Origin: Telmatactis stephensoni
Taxonomy: Eukaryota > Cnidaria > Anthozoa > Actiniaria > Isophelliidae
Length of the DNA stretch: 64,000 nucleotides
Direction: 5' to 3'
NCBI GenBank assembly: GCA_029948255.1
Contig: JALIZF010001003.1
Coordinates: 60,557 to 124,556 of the forward strand
Each line of letters begins with the position of its first letter. The stretch's first letter is position 1. Below the pieces are notes generated by a model, which was given only the letters and a program-made list of their open reading frames with translations, did no database searches and was not told the DNA's origin. A program made the position numbers and the translations under genes. This document shows, piece after piece, positions 34,010 through 46,490 of this stretch.

Positions 34010-37000
34010 AAGACTTGTCGACACTGAGAAAACACTCATAACATTCATCCTGTAATTCATACATAAATAGTTCTACGGTATTTTATGTGTCGATCTCATT
34101 TTTGGGGGATATACAGTTCGCTCTTAATTGATTCATAGGTTGGCTTTCTTGTCAGTTTGTACTGGAATTTGATTACGAAGAATGATCGACTTTTGCACAG
34201 TGGCTTAATATGATTAACTTGGTTTGTGCTCTCTACATAGACATTATTTTGCGGTCTATCTTTCTCATCTCTAACTCCTTCATCCTTTATCTTATGGGGC
34301 TTTTATCGGAGGCACTTTTAAGTTAATTATTTACACAATTGTACTACATTTTTACACGAGCATCAGGACTTTTGTGTAGTCAAGAAGGAAAGTAGTCGAT
34401 CAAACAGCTCGTCAAAAATCTCATGGATTGTAATTACATTGAATATTTCTATAGCTCCTTCTACTAAGAGCTTGACGGCACTTTACAAATATACAAAACT
34501 GTCTATCTTTTTTAAACAGTACCTTTAATTTTCAAAATTATTTTAAAAGGATTATTTTGAAAGCTGCTAGAGATGACAGTGAGTATAAGTTGTTGGATAC
34601 AAAAGTTGCTGAATTCGAGAAAAATGCCTGCATTTATTTAAAGAAAGAAACTTATTTTCTCGAGTTATTCTTTTGTAATTGTTCACTCTAGGTTAATATT
34701 CCTTTATTTTAAAAGAATACCACAACATAAACAAGGTACATAACGTGATTATAGAGTTAAATATTCTAAAACCTGGATTTCAAAGGTTCAAAAATATCAT
34801 TGCGTACATGTTCTAATGATGTATTTGATGAACACATGTAAATATTATTGCTCAGTGGCATTGTAATAATCCAAAAAATTTACGACATTATACAACTCTT
34901 CCGATTACCGACTCTCTCGGATCACTCGTAAAAAATGCTTGCAAAGGTTTTTGAATGTTAAGGTATAACTGAAAGCAGAGAATAACGACGCTGAATTACA
35001 AATTTTGTAGGTTTTGTAATTCAAAAGTTCTCTCGTATCAGAAACTTTTGTTCGGAGTTCTTGAAGCCGAATTTTGATCAAAGAAATATCGACTTTGAAT
35101 TTAGATCTATGATCGACTAGTTCTTAGGAAAACAATTCCAAAAACGTCAGAATGACGCCACAAGTTGTGCAATTTTGAGTTTATTTGATGATGCACTCTC
35201 TATAGTGCAATCACTCAGATCACTTGTATCGTATCTCTATAAGCTGATTTAATTTAGAAGCTTAATTTAAAAAATAATTGAAAGGCCAAGGTTTCAATTG
35301 CTTTTAGAAAAGATAGAATACAGAGAGGGACAGCTCATAAAAATGTTTAATTTCTTTAGATTTCTTTATTAGGGAAGAAGTGCAAAGAAAGAAAGAATGA
35401 AGGAAAGAAAGAAAAAAGGAGGGAAGAAAGAAAGAAAGAAAGAAGAATTACGAGAAAATCTTAAGAGAAAGAAAACTTGCAATTGAAAAGAAAGGGGTAC
35501 AAAAAAAAAAAAAAAAAATGAACGGAAAAGAAAAATATCGATTCTCATAACACGAGACAACACGATATAATTGAAATCTTTCTTATTAGTCAAATTTTTC
35601 TCAATTCATTTGTCTTCTAGAAATTTCACCCGAGATCGTATCAATGGAGTGGTTTCCCTGATATTACACCAGCCAATGAAGTCAATAAGACAATCTAGGC
35701 AAGAATTGCCGACAGCGAATTTCGCAATATAGTAGTGATGAAAAAAATCCACAAGGAAAACGATTGCCCTTGAAAATCTATTTTTATTTTCATCATAATG
35801 AGCGAGACGGAAATATTTATATCATAAGATATACCATAAAGCGTAAAATTTTTGTTTGCCAATGCTATTATTTTATTCTCAATCGGATGCTGGGATGATA
35901 TAGTTCCGCTCATTATAAAGCGTTGAGATTTATATTCAAACAGATATCCTTATTTCACTGAACAATTTCGCCTTATTTCTATCGCTGTGACTTAATGATT
36001 CTCTTGAGCTTTGTGCTATTTATCCTTCTTAGACTTGTGTGTTGTTGTAATGTAATTTCTATCTCGAACGAGCATTTGAAATGAGTGGTAGAATTTATAA
36101 AGACGCAGTGAACGTTCATGACTGATTTGAAAGCTAGCCAGACAAGAATGATGTGGTTTAGAAATATGGCTAATTAATGAAAGAAAAGACCAATTCTAGA
36201 AGAAAAAAAGTACTTAATAACAGTACCTTCGGTAATAAAAATCCATAAGACTTCATCTTTCAACTGTGTTCATTCTGCGACCTGTTTATTTGTATGTAGA
36301 CAACATATATGATTATCTTGTGTCAAATTGTCAAAATTTTCTCTCGCCACTTTTAAGTGTCCCGCAAACCAGACTTTGACATCTGCGAGAATTTTGAATT
36401 AAAATCATTGAAATCTTACTTAGAGTCGCCCATTGAAGCTTAGTGCATTAAAAAATTGAGTCGAATCATCTAAATCATCTAAAAGGAAATTTATTATCAA
36501 TGCTCTTCAGTTTCAAAAAGAACTTCAAAATCAATGTTATAATTTGAGATCCACGTGAAATAGATTTTCTGTTGGAGCTGTTCTACTTATATAAATAACT
36601 TAAGAATTTAATTTAATTCAGGTTCGGGTTTAGGATCATTAATATTTTCCAAAAATGGGTAGGAATTTAACGGGGAATTCTGATGTTTTTCTATGAAAAT
36701 TTAACGCTGTTTTGAGATTTACATGCCTTTATGTTTTGAAAGAAAACTACAGATCACACTCTGAGACTTAAAGATTTATATTTCAAAAAAAATATTATCA
36801 TTTTTTGCTATAATTCGCTGTGAGCGCACCTGCTTAGGAGTTGTTTTTGGCTCAAATATCTAGAAAACAACGTGTTTTTCCATTCCAGAATGTTTTTAGT
36901 TGGAGAATATTTGATTTGACTCCAAAATCATAACCAAAATACACCTAAATTCTTCCCGAAAAGTGTTCAGTATCTTTGTGTATTCAAAGCATATTCACGT

Positions 37001-38915
37001 TCAAGAATGTTCTAAGAAGATCCCCAAATGCATAAAATTATATTCATTCAAAATATAAGTAGTTTAGTTCATTATCATCCAGGCGCTTAAACTCCAGAGC
37101 GAATGGTTTCTTGGAAGACCGAAATATTTCTACTTAAGGCAAAGTTACCGTCAAAACATCTTCGCTTTTGATTCAAATTGCTTTACATAACAGCTGAAGA
37201 GAGCAAAGAATTTCACGGCCTTTCTGCACAATTTTCTCCACATTTTTGCTTTTCAAAATAGTCTACATTACTTTAACTGCTTAAAAACTGTACCTGCATT
37301 TTGAATTAAAGTCTTGGCATTTGTAGATACGAGATTACGACCAACTATCGATGAGTTCCTTCGATCTGACTTCCTCTCGACAAGAATTAATTTTTTAACT
37401 CAAAACTGTTGTTTGGGCAGTACAATGACAAATACCACTCGCAATTAATATTTCATCGTTGACTTTGTATTAAGTCTGCGTTGCTATAGTGTCTCAGTGG
37501 GGTCAAAAATCGGTCAGAATGTTACGGCGAGTTCGCGTTCGATTGAATCAGAATAAAGTAACAAAATAAAATTACACATAAATAACACATATCGATAAAA
37601 CGTTTTCGCGTAGTAGCATATGTTTGTAGGCTGAACAAGTAATGAATTTAGAAGAAGAAAACAGTTAAAAATTCGTTTTTGAATAAAAAATTGTTCTGTG
37701 TTTTACCAAGATTTTTTTTCCACGTTAAATGTCTATTCGGTAAAAAGAAACTTTTCGGTTTCGTTCAAGGGAGCTTATTTAAGTCCTTAACTACTCATTT
37801 ATTCCAGTCAGTTCCATAATTGATTATTTAAGTCTTTTGTTGCTATTTATAGCAACACTAACAATTTGACATCAACGGAACTATAATTTCACTTTTCTTT
37901 TCCAGGTGACTATTTTTGACATGTTGATTTGAACAATTGCAATTTCACGCTGAGTAACAAGGCAATTTGTATTCGTCTTTTTTAAACTTGTTGATTAAGG
38001 AAGTTATATCTACATCTGGTCAATTATGAAGCCTGGATATTGGAAACTATCATATCCGAGAAACAAGGAACCGATTGGGCTAATTTTTCAGGAATTACGA
38101 GCGCTATATATATAGCAGTCGAAAGTGATCGATGTGCAATAATTTTAAGTTTAAATGGTATTACTAACTTACGAATACCGCAACCCCACATTTTGCGCCA
38201 TTAAATTAGGCATACCGTCGCTTAATGAGGCACGCCTTTCTCATAGACGTGCTATGTAAGACTACTTTATTCGCAAGTTATAATATTACATTGATTAGCA
38301 ACATTTTTTAGTTTGATTTTCCAGCATCAGTGATTAGGTGAGGGAGGAATGGATAGTTTTATTTTGATATTTACTCTCCATATACAGTTCGATGGCTTCT
38401 TAATTACATTTTTAAATGAATTTCAATTCTTTTTAAAGGTTTCCTGTTTGCTTTTGAATGGCTTCCAGACAGACTTCGAAAAAAGCATTTGAATGGTTTA
38501 CAGTTGAATTTAAATGGTTTCTGGCGACGTTTTTTTTAAATGGTTTCTGGCTAACGTTTACGAATGACTTTTGGATTAATCAGCGGTTCGATAAAGTAAT
38601 CAGTGTCAGAGACAATGATGTTAATTTGCAAAACATGGAAAAGGTTTTAGTAGCATTCGAATTGGTTTCGCATTGCTTTGGAATGAGTGAATGAAGCCAT
38701 TATAATGAAGTGAAAGTTTGAATGAAAGATACAGTGCTAGAAGAGAATTCTCACCGAGCGTGAACCCTACGGTCTATTGCCCGAAAAAAGCAGAGAACAA
38801 ATTTTTTGAATGTCATTATAAATTATTACACTTTGAACAACCAGCATTTCAAAAACGAGCACTTTCAAAAATCACAGGCAGCCCAGGCTCAGCTCCTGAA
38901 CATTTTTGTATGGCA
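34010..38915. other. AT-rich non-coding stretch with purine tract
   Basis: No supported gene in about 4.9 kb. A purine-rich tract (GAAAGAAAGAAAG..., then poly-A at 35499-35518) lies at 35380-35535. Nothing else stands out. Confidence 0.5.
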
Positions 38916-39345
38916 GCTTTGCGATCGCGCACGTAATGAAGGTTGTGCAGGGCCGTAGCGTAGCCACCATTTCAACATTGGTACGGTTCTTTAAAAGTTG
39001 GTCCGGTATTTTCGCTTTTCTACACGAATTCATGCTATAAAAATGTAATAACAATGGTTCCAACGGTAAAAGTTGGTCCGGTTGAAACCTGACTGACCGT
39101 ACCGGTGGCTACGGCCCTGTTGTGAGTTCAAATCAGTCGACGAATTCGCTCAACTTTTTTCATTCTCTAGTTTTTTAATAAATTGTTTCCATGCACTTAA
39201 TCATCAAAATCTATGAAAAAAGTGATGAGCAGGTATGAAGGAAACAATTTATTAGAAAGCTAGAGAATAAAAAAAGTTAGTGAGCGAATCCGTCGAGATT
39301 CAGACCCACAACCTTCCATTTCGTACTCGGTCGCGAAGCTGGGCT
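38916..39345. mobile_element. Head-to-head repeat pair interrupted by a nested insertion
   Basis: The left arm (38916-38947 continuing at 39120-39195) is the inverse of 39225-39340: AAGGTTGTG, ATTCGCTCA, ATTCTCTAG, AATAAATTGTTTCC all pair. The arms carry a box-B-like motif (GAGTTCAAATC on +; GGGTCTGAATC on -), suggesting two tRNA-derived SINE copies in opposite orientation, or one large foldback. The left arm is split by the element at 38948-39119. Confidence 0.65.
38948..39119. mobile_element. hAT-like non-autonomous element nested in the foldback
   Basis: CAGGGCCGTAGC at 38948-38959 is perfectly inverted at 39108-39119. CAGGG..CCCTG ends are typical of hAT elements. TTGTG flanks both sides (38943-38947, 39120-39124); hAT usually makes 8 bp, so only part is recognisable. 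Removing it restores the surrounding palindrome. Confidence 0.7.
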
Positions 39346-39544
39346 CCCTGTGGTCAAAATTACCATGATCTAATACTAACACATAGATCTAATAGCTAGC
39401 ATATGAGGTCTTGTGTCTACTTCTTGGGAATGACGAAGGGCTTTTCAAAAATTGACCGCCTCCGTAAGTGCATGAAGACTTTCACTTAAATCCTCGATAA
39501 CCCGGATGATGGAACGGAGGGGAGGGGAGGGGACGTATAAAAAT

Positions 39545-39945
39545 ATTAGCCACTTTCATACCGTGAAGACTGGGTACGAGTCCCTCAAATTTTGACGATG
39601 GTAACACAAAACTCATATAGTCAGAAAGATCACATTGAGCTATATAAAAATCTCGAAGTTTGGTTTTAATCGGGTTAATATTGAATGACTAACAGCCGTG
39701 CAAAAATGCTAGAATTACAAAGAAATGCATGGTTACGTTGTAGGGACATTTTGTCCCTACAACCATACATTTCCAAAATCTAACATGTTTGAACTGCTGT
39801 ATCTCTTTCAATGTATATCCGATTAACATCAAAGCTCGGGATTATATACAGCTCGATGTGCTCTTTCTGACTACATAAGTTTTGTGTTGCCATCATCAAA
39901 GTTTAAGGGACTCGTACGCAGTCTTCACGGTATGAAAGTGACTAA
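39545..39945. mobile_element. 400-bp full-length foldback
   Basis: TAGCCACTTTCATACCGTGA (39547-) pairs with TCACGGTATGAAAGTGACTA (to 39944). Pairing continues through GTAACACAAAACT/AGTTTTGTGTTGCC and AGTCAGAAAGA/TCTTTCTGACT to a centre at TAGGGACATTTTGTCCCTA (39751-39769). No ORF. Confidence 0.8.
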
Positions 39946-40168
39946 TTAGCGATACTCTTTCAGGAGCTAAATTCATTTTCGTTACCAGGCCTTACTCATT
40001 AAAGACTACAGAGGAACTCTGGCTACCAGAATGTATTAGGTAAATCAACCAGTTTAGCATCTCAATTAAAATGTTGAATAAGATCAGAAATCCAAATTTC
40101 ACTGTTAGTTCCTAAACTGCATGTGATAATTTGTCATGTATTTCATAAGGAATAAATCAAATATTTAA

Positions 40169-40401
40169 AGGCGGTGTTACACGAGACGATTTTTAACGAC
40201 GATTTTCAGCGCAACGGCGTTGCGTTAAAAATCTTTCTCGTGTAACATGACACTTGGAACGATTTTCCTTGCAATTTTCGCTTCGGCAACGCGTTGCGAG
40301 TTTTTGAATCCAAGTCAGAAACTCGCAACGTAAAATATTGCAAGTTGTTGCAACATTGCGCGGAAAATCGCCGTTAAAAATCGTCTCGTGTAACACCGCC
40401 T
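40169..40401. mobile_element. MITE, TAA target duplication (family D)
   Basis: AGGCGGTGTTACACGAGACG (40169-) is inverted to CGTCTCGTGTAACACCGCCT ending 40401; arms run about 33 bp (to AACGGCG). TAA lies on both sides (40166-40168, 40402-40404). 233 bp, no ORF. Confidence 0.85.
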
Positions 40402-40404
40402 TAA

Positions 40405-42950
40405 GCCTCACTTTCAATTAAGTCAATACATTTCTTTTGTTTTTGAAACTCAGTTCCACGAGCATCACGGCTCCGGCCGATTCCCTAGGACGACTACCCA
40501 CTCCTCCCCTCCTCCGATTTCCTAGGATTACCACTTCCCCTTTCTTCGGTTCCTTAGGTCTACCCACCCCACCCCTCCTTTGAAACTATTAGCATTTGTT
40601 GATTTCATTGTTTTTGAATGCTTCTTACGTAATATACTCGTACAGCCAATCCAAATACTTTTGGGCCAAATTTGTTATAATGGCTATGTTTATACAATGG
40701 AGGTCGAAGGGGGGTGGCGAGAGGCTGTAGTGTTTTCTATATGGATTTGGTCTTAACCTTCGATTATCACAAAATAGTTAGCCATTTTTGCGAGTTAAAA
40801 ATCGTAATATTCTCAAGCTATATGTTATTCACTTCCTTAGAACATCTTTTTGGTCGGCTAAAAATTGAAATAATTGCTAAAACGTATTTGATTTAGAATA
40901 TATATTTTAAATAATTCGTTCTGTGTTTAACATACAGACTATGATATGACGAACTTGCGGATTTTCTTTAATTTCTAAAATTGAGAATTTTAGCCACACG
41001 ACCTAAACAACTGGCACAGAAAAAGCCAACAAAAAGTAGTCACTTTCAATTACGAGAGATGAAGACATCGGAGGTTGCCAGTCAAATTGAAACCAAAACG
41101 ATGTATACTGCATTATTGCACGCAAATTTTTGCTTTCGCTTAAAACTAAATGTTATTCAAACAATTGCGTTATATAGCGAATTTGAAGTTACTCCACCAG
41201 CGAAGCTGGGCTGAAAAAAGACACTATGAAACGAATACAACAAAAAACTTACCGGGAGAAGATTTCGCTTCGCTGACGATGTTGAATGTTCAAATCCTCG
41301 TTCGAAGCCCTTCACGGGCATAGAGAGCATAATAATAATAAATATTCCACATTTAGATTTTCTTTTTCTTGCCCTATAGCTCTTTTAAGGTGATTTTCAA
41401 TGTATTTTTCTTATGTGTTTTTCTTATGTTTTTGATTCGATGAACGTTTAGCTGGCTCGTCGTAGACGCTTATCAAAATGGAGTCAGATTCACTGTCAAA
41501 TTTACCATCTGCTCGCATCAGCTCATACAATATTCATAAAATGCAGAACAGAAGATAGAAGCATTCACAATAGTTCTTCGGCGTATGCGTGGTTGTTTGA
41601 AATAATTTTTCTTTTGTTTTACGGAACGGAAAATCGCTAGTTCACCCACGCACTTGACAAATGAATCTTACGTCAGAAAAAATGGCTAAGTGTGATTCTT
41701 TATATTGCATTTTAAATTGAGAAAGTCCTTAAAAACACCGAAAATTGCACATTTATAAATAAGTTATCTTTAGAAGTTCCAATTATTTTACTCTATACTA
41801 TTTTTAACTGGCCTATTCAACTTTTGGACTTCAAGACAGTGTTGTATTCAACTCGACTTTGTTTTGGCCAAGATATGAGACTTTCACAGCAGTTTTCTCT
41901 GCAAGAAGTGTTTTCAAATAAAGACTATTTCTGACACTTTAAACTGTATTTCTTTTATACACGAAATATTCCTTTTCCAGATTAATTTTGAACTCCAAAC
42001 TAAGCTATCATAAAAATCTAAAATTCAGAAATTTCGAAAATAATCCTGTATTACTTTTGATCTCCGGGCGCCCATTTATCATAGATAAGCTAACAAACAT
42101 GTTTTCCAAAAACAAGCAGAGGAAAAATAAATCTGAAAACTAAGATTTTTGATAATTCTCTGTTCTTTAAGTCCATTTTTGCCATTTGAACTAATTTGTA
42201 TTCTCTTGGCGGAGATTTCTCGAAATAAGTAAATCTGAAAGAAGAAAAACTATGCCGAGAAATTATCTGAATGTCGCAGTATTTTTGAAGAGAATTGATT
42301 TCAAGCTAGAAATCTTCCTACAAAAATTTCTTTGATATATAATTCAATATAACCACTCAAAAATTATTCAAAGTTAACCTGGAGTTATGTATTATAATCT
42401 TTGGATGACGTCAGGGTGGCTGTTTTGTTCGTCTTGGAGATAAGCTGAGATAACAGAGCGTGTTTTTACCTCAAAGATCGATACGAAATTTCAACAAAGA
42501 GAGCTAGTAAACAAATAGGCTTTGTAACCGCACAAAAACAAAGCAAAAACTATAATATATTCTGAGTGAAATAATGGTTGGTTTGCATGCTGCTTCACTG
42601 TTTACAACATCTACGGGTATATCAGTACAATATAGTACACAGGAGATACAGTCATTCTCAAAAATGTTATCCACAACAAATTCGAATACTCAAAGGTCTG
42701 ACGAGTGATTAGTCGGCCGGCTCAAGAAAATGACATTATCTTGCAAAAGTTGCAAGTTTCGATTGTGTTTTCTTTCTACATCTACCGTAGTCGATAATAA
42801 AATATTGTGGTTCCTTCATTTTAGAGTTAATTCTGTCTAGTTACATAACTTTGTTTTTCAGTATTAGAATGTATGTTGGATGTAAGAACCTGTGCAATTT
42901 AAGGGTATCTGCATCTGTCGAATTTACACAGCAGAGTAAACATGCAGCTA
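40405..42950. other. AT-rich non-coding stretch
   Basis: No supported gene or clear repeat. A box-B-like TTCAAATCC occurs at 41292 but without a matching box A or folded head. Confidence 0.45.
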
Positions 42951-42974
42951 CAATCGGAATAAGCAAAACTCAAA

Positions 42975-43265
42975 AAAGAAGAAGAAGAAGAAAAAATATT
43001 AATAACAACGAACAACAACAATTATCCAGCGAACGAGTGAGCGAACGTGTTAACGACGGAACGAGTGAGCAAACGAGCAAGCAAACAAGCAAATAAACAA
43101 GCAAACGAACGAGTGAATAACGAGACGAACAAATATACAAACGAACGAAAGAACAACTGACGAACATACAAACAGATAGAAGCAAGCAAACAATTAAACG
43201 AAAAACAAACAAACGAACGTATACAAACAAAAAACACTGAAACAAAAAACAAAAAACAAACAAAA
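42975..43265. repeat. (GAAC/AAGC/AAAC)n tetranucleotide tract
   Basis: Degenerate 4-bp repeats (AACGAACG, AGCAAACA, AAACAAAA). Long Phe/Leu/Val/Cys-rich reverse-strand frames are its translation and look like membrane proteins but are not. Confidence 0.9.
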
Positions 43266-43804
43266 AAAACAAAAGTCATTTATCTGATTTGCTACGAATT
43301 TAGTTATTTACATTCATCTAAGCGCAAATATTCAAAAACATACACATTAAAGACCTTGTGTAGAAACGTGCAGTAACATGTACAATTTAATTTCATATGC
43401 AGGACATGGAATAGGACATGTTACATCCTCATTAACAATTTATTTTAGTTCAGATTCACCACAAATCCTATTTTTATTCATAATCAAGTTTGAATTCTTT
43501 TGGAGCAATAATCATATTGCACGAAAAAGAGAAAATTTTCAATGATTCATTTTTCTAAGAATCGTATAGAGATCCATCCGATCTACACGGATAATAACAC
43601 ATCAACGAGAAAATAAAAAATAAGAATAAATAAATAAGAATAAACAAATAAATAAAACTTTGAAACACACAGGACCAAATCGAAAGAGTAATTGAGATTG
43701 TTTGATGTTAAGTAAGTATTAAGCTGGCTGTCATCTGGAAATAACTGTCGTAGAAATGAAATACAAAATGAAACAGACTACGTCGCGAGAGAAACATAGA
43801 TAGG

Positions 43805-43865
43805 GACAGCCGACAGACAGACAGATTGTCAGAAAGACAGACAGACAGACAAACAGAGATAGACA
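43805..43865. repeat. (CAGA)n microsatellite
   Basis: Interrupted ACAG/CAGA units, with GATAGACAAAGAG after it. Confidence 0.85.
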
Positions 43866-43968
43866 AAGAGAAGTAGGGAGAGAGCTTATAAACTTTATAA
43901 GCATAAGGTTTCAAATTGTGATTTTACGTCGTACTACTGGCTGATAAATTCGGCATAATTTTATAATT

Positions 43969-44162
43969 AAGCAATATAAAACTTGCGCCGACTGTCTCTG
44001 TATTGTGATATTGAACATGCTGAAAAATGGAGAGCACTCAAAAAGCAAGCTTAGGAACACGAGGCGAACCATGTGTTTCTCAACTTGTTTATCGAGTGCT
44101 CTTCATATTTCAGAGAGTATATATCACAGTACAGAGATATAAGCGATTGTTTTATATTGCTT
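43969..44162. mobile_element. 194-bp inverted-repeat element
   Basis: AAGCAATATAAAAC (43969-43982) pairs with GTTTTATATTGCTT (44149-44162). Inner arms CTCTGTATTGTGATAT/ATATCACAGTACAGAG and AGAGCACTC/GAGTGCTCT also pair. No ORF. Confidence 0.75.
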
Positions 44163-44514
44163 TTATAAAATATTTTTGACTTTTTTGTGTGAGTCTGATC
44201 TCTGATATAAACACACTCGCCAGCCAATCAGTGCTCGCGTTATTTCCACAAATATTTCATAATTAATTCTTTATATTTATAGCCTAGAGATATATTCCAT
44301 GATATATTTGCAGAAACGTGACTATAAACTTGCCACAAAGGCATTTACTTAAACCTTATAAAACCTACAAATATATTATTTATGGATAGCATTATTCAAT
44401 TAATTCACTTTCTAAGTATAGACTATTTTGATCATAATTACTTTATCACGAAAAGTGGTACTTCTACTCATTAATACTGTAAAAAAAAGCTAAAATCCAT
44501 TATCATATGACTCG

Positions 44515-44615
44515 TACTTCCCTACTCGTGCGCTTTTAATAAAACCTTCGGAAATCTAGATGACGTATGGCCTCGATCACGTCATCTTTTCTGAAGGCGG
44601 TTTTATATTAAGGAC
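44515..44615. mobile_element. Short inverted-repeat element, family C, copy 2
   Basis: TTTTAATAAAACCTTCGGAA at 44534 is approximately inverted at 44585-44615 (TTTTCTGAAGGCGGTTTTAT). The core CCTCGATCACGTCATCTTTT matches the copy at 19155. Confidence 0.55.
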
Positions 44616-45955
44616 AGTGCCTATTGATGTGAAAGTAATTATTTTCTCTAAAATCTATATAGTTATGAAAGAACCCATTGTAGGCTGTTAGAATCCAAGA
44701 AAAAAAAATTGGGGCTCACCACGCATTTTAATGAGTTATACGTCATCAAATGTTGCGAAAAATGCATCAGTTTTGGACGACCCAAAGAAAAAAATTTTAA
44801 ATCCTCTATACTTCCAATAAGTTTTTAAACTTTTTTCCCTAAAACACTCTAAGCATAATTCTCTGGTAGGCCAATACCATAAAAACCGCGAAAACAAAGA
44901 AAATCATGTTTTAAAAAAAATATATTTACTTGGTTTTAGGCTGTTCTAGTCTATGATTGCTAAATATAATATGCGTGCTATTTTTTATCATGCTTCAATT
45001 ATAAATTTATAAAAATCTTATACAGTTCTAGATTTTTCGTTGGTTTATAATTTACAAAACGAAAAAAGAGGGGTGTCCAGGCGATTTAAGAAGTTATTTA
45101 CCGATAAACGCACGAAATACGATGACATCCCTGGATGAGTCACGATCTTTGGTACATTGTTTACCACAAACCACAATGCAAGGCGCAGAGGAAACAAATA
45201 CAATGAAATCATGCAAGAAACAAGAACAGCCGCACAAAACCGGCCGCCATTACTGTTTACATTTATAAATTTTCCGCGTGCGGCACAGGAAGCCCGCACG
45301 TGGCACAGGAAGCCCACGATTTTGAGAAACGCACTCACAGATAATTTCTCAGCTGTTACTCAAACCAATCAATCAACCAATCTTAGTTATTTCACGCCAC
45401 GTGTCGCCTAGGGTAGTCACAATATCCCTCCATTTCGACCTGCTCTGTGCCACTATATCTTCCAACCATATCCTTCTCTTACTCGGACCCGGCATTAATT
45501 TAGTTTTGTTGAGTCTATGGGAATTCACGCTCTGAATTCTGCAATTCCGTGTGCAAATTATTTCAGTTGGAACAATATAAGTTTCGCAGTATTTCCTTTC
45601 CTTACAGCAACTTAGTAGGGCTTCACTTGCTCGGAACGTCTTTTCTCATTGGTTCGATGTAACAAAAGAATCTATAGTTATTATTGCCAGTTGTTTAATT
45701 TCTTTTGTTTAGATTCTAGGGTAATAAACCCATTGGATGGCATCTTCTGAGACAGTGCGACCTTACAGCAACTATTTTTCTACTATATTTGTACTCTAAA
45801 TTAAGTATTCAGATAGTAGCTCAAGTGTACTACAGTACAATAGTTTTGAAAGAATTGAACTACAACTTCCAATTTCAGCCGTCATTTGCGGGCAACGAAG
45901 CGTGATATACGATACAGTAAGCCAAGTAAGCAGTAAAAAGACGCAAAGCATCAAT
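44616..45955. other. Non-coding stretch
   Basis: No supported gene. A small direct repeat GGCACAGGAAGCCC.. occurs twice at 45278-45316. A + strand open frame at 45157-45411 does not resemble a known protein and has no splice or start support. Confidence 0.4.
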
Positions 45956-45956
45956 G

Positions 45957-46067
45957 GAAAAACCTGACTCAGGGGGTAGGGGAGATACATTTAAGGACGA
46001 AAACGTGATTATGGGATAGGGGGATGATCGTAAAAGTGCATCTCCCCTACCCCCCGAGTTAGGTTTT
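45957..46067. mobile_element. Inverted-repeat element, 111 bp
   Basis: AAAACCTGACTCAGGGGGTA followed by GGGGAGAT pairs with ATCTCCCCTACCCCCC followed by GAGTTAGGTTTT (46040-46067). The unpaired centre is about 55 bp. Confidence 0.8.
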
Positions 46068-46320
46068 GGTTGCATAGCAAATTACTGCGGATCGGTCAGG
46101 GCGAACTTTTAGCCCACTCGGTCAACTTCAAAAAATTATTTCTCAAAAATCCAACTCGAAAGTTTAAACTACTTTGGCTGCCACACACATTTCGTTCATT
46201 TATACATTATTTATACCATTATAATTAATATTCTATTTATTACAAAACTAGCTATTACTTGTAAATATTATTTGTTGTATATATATGTGTGTAAATAAAA
46301 GAAAAGTGTGTGAGGTGTGT

Positions 46321-46490
46321 ATAACAGCCGGTGAAAAGGCAAGAAATGCACACAAATGAACTAGGGAGGTGTAAATGAAGAAAGCACAAATTAACCTGTC
46401 AAATCGACGGTATTTGCTTTGTTCATTTTACACTTCCCTAAGCGGTTCATTTGTATTGTGTACATTCCTTGCCTTTTCACGAGCTGTTAC
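46321..46490. mobile_element. Inverted-repeat element, 170 bp
   Basis: TAACAGCCGGTGAAAAGGCA (46322-) pairs with TGCCTTTTCACGAGCTGTTA-type sequence ending 46489. Inner arms CAAATGAACTAGGGAGGTGT and ACACTTCCCTAAGCGGTTCA also pair. Confidence 0.8.

Noticed and set aside
42970..43279. Reverse-strand Phe/Leu/Val-rich ORFs resembling membrane proteins
   Set aside because: Translation of a degenerate tetranucleotide repeat.
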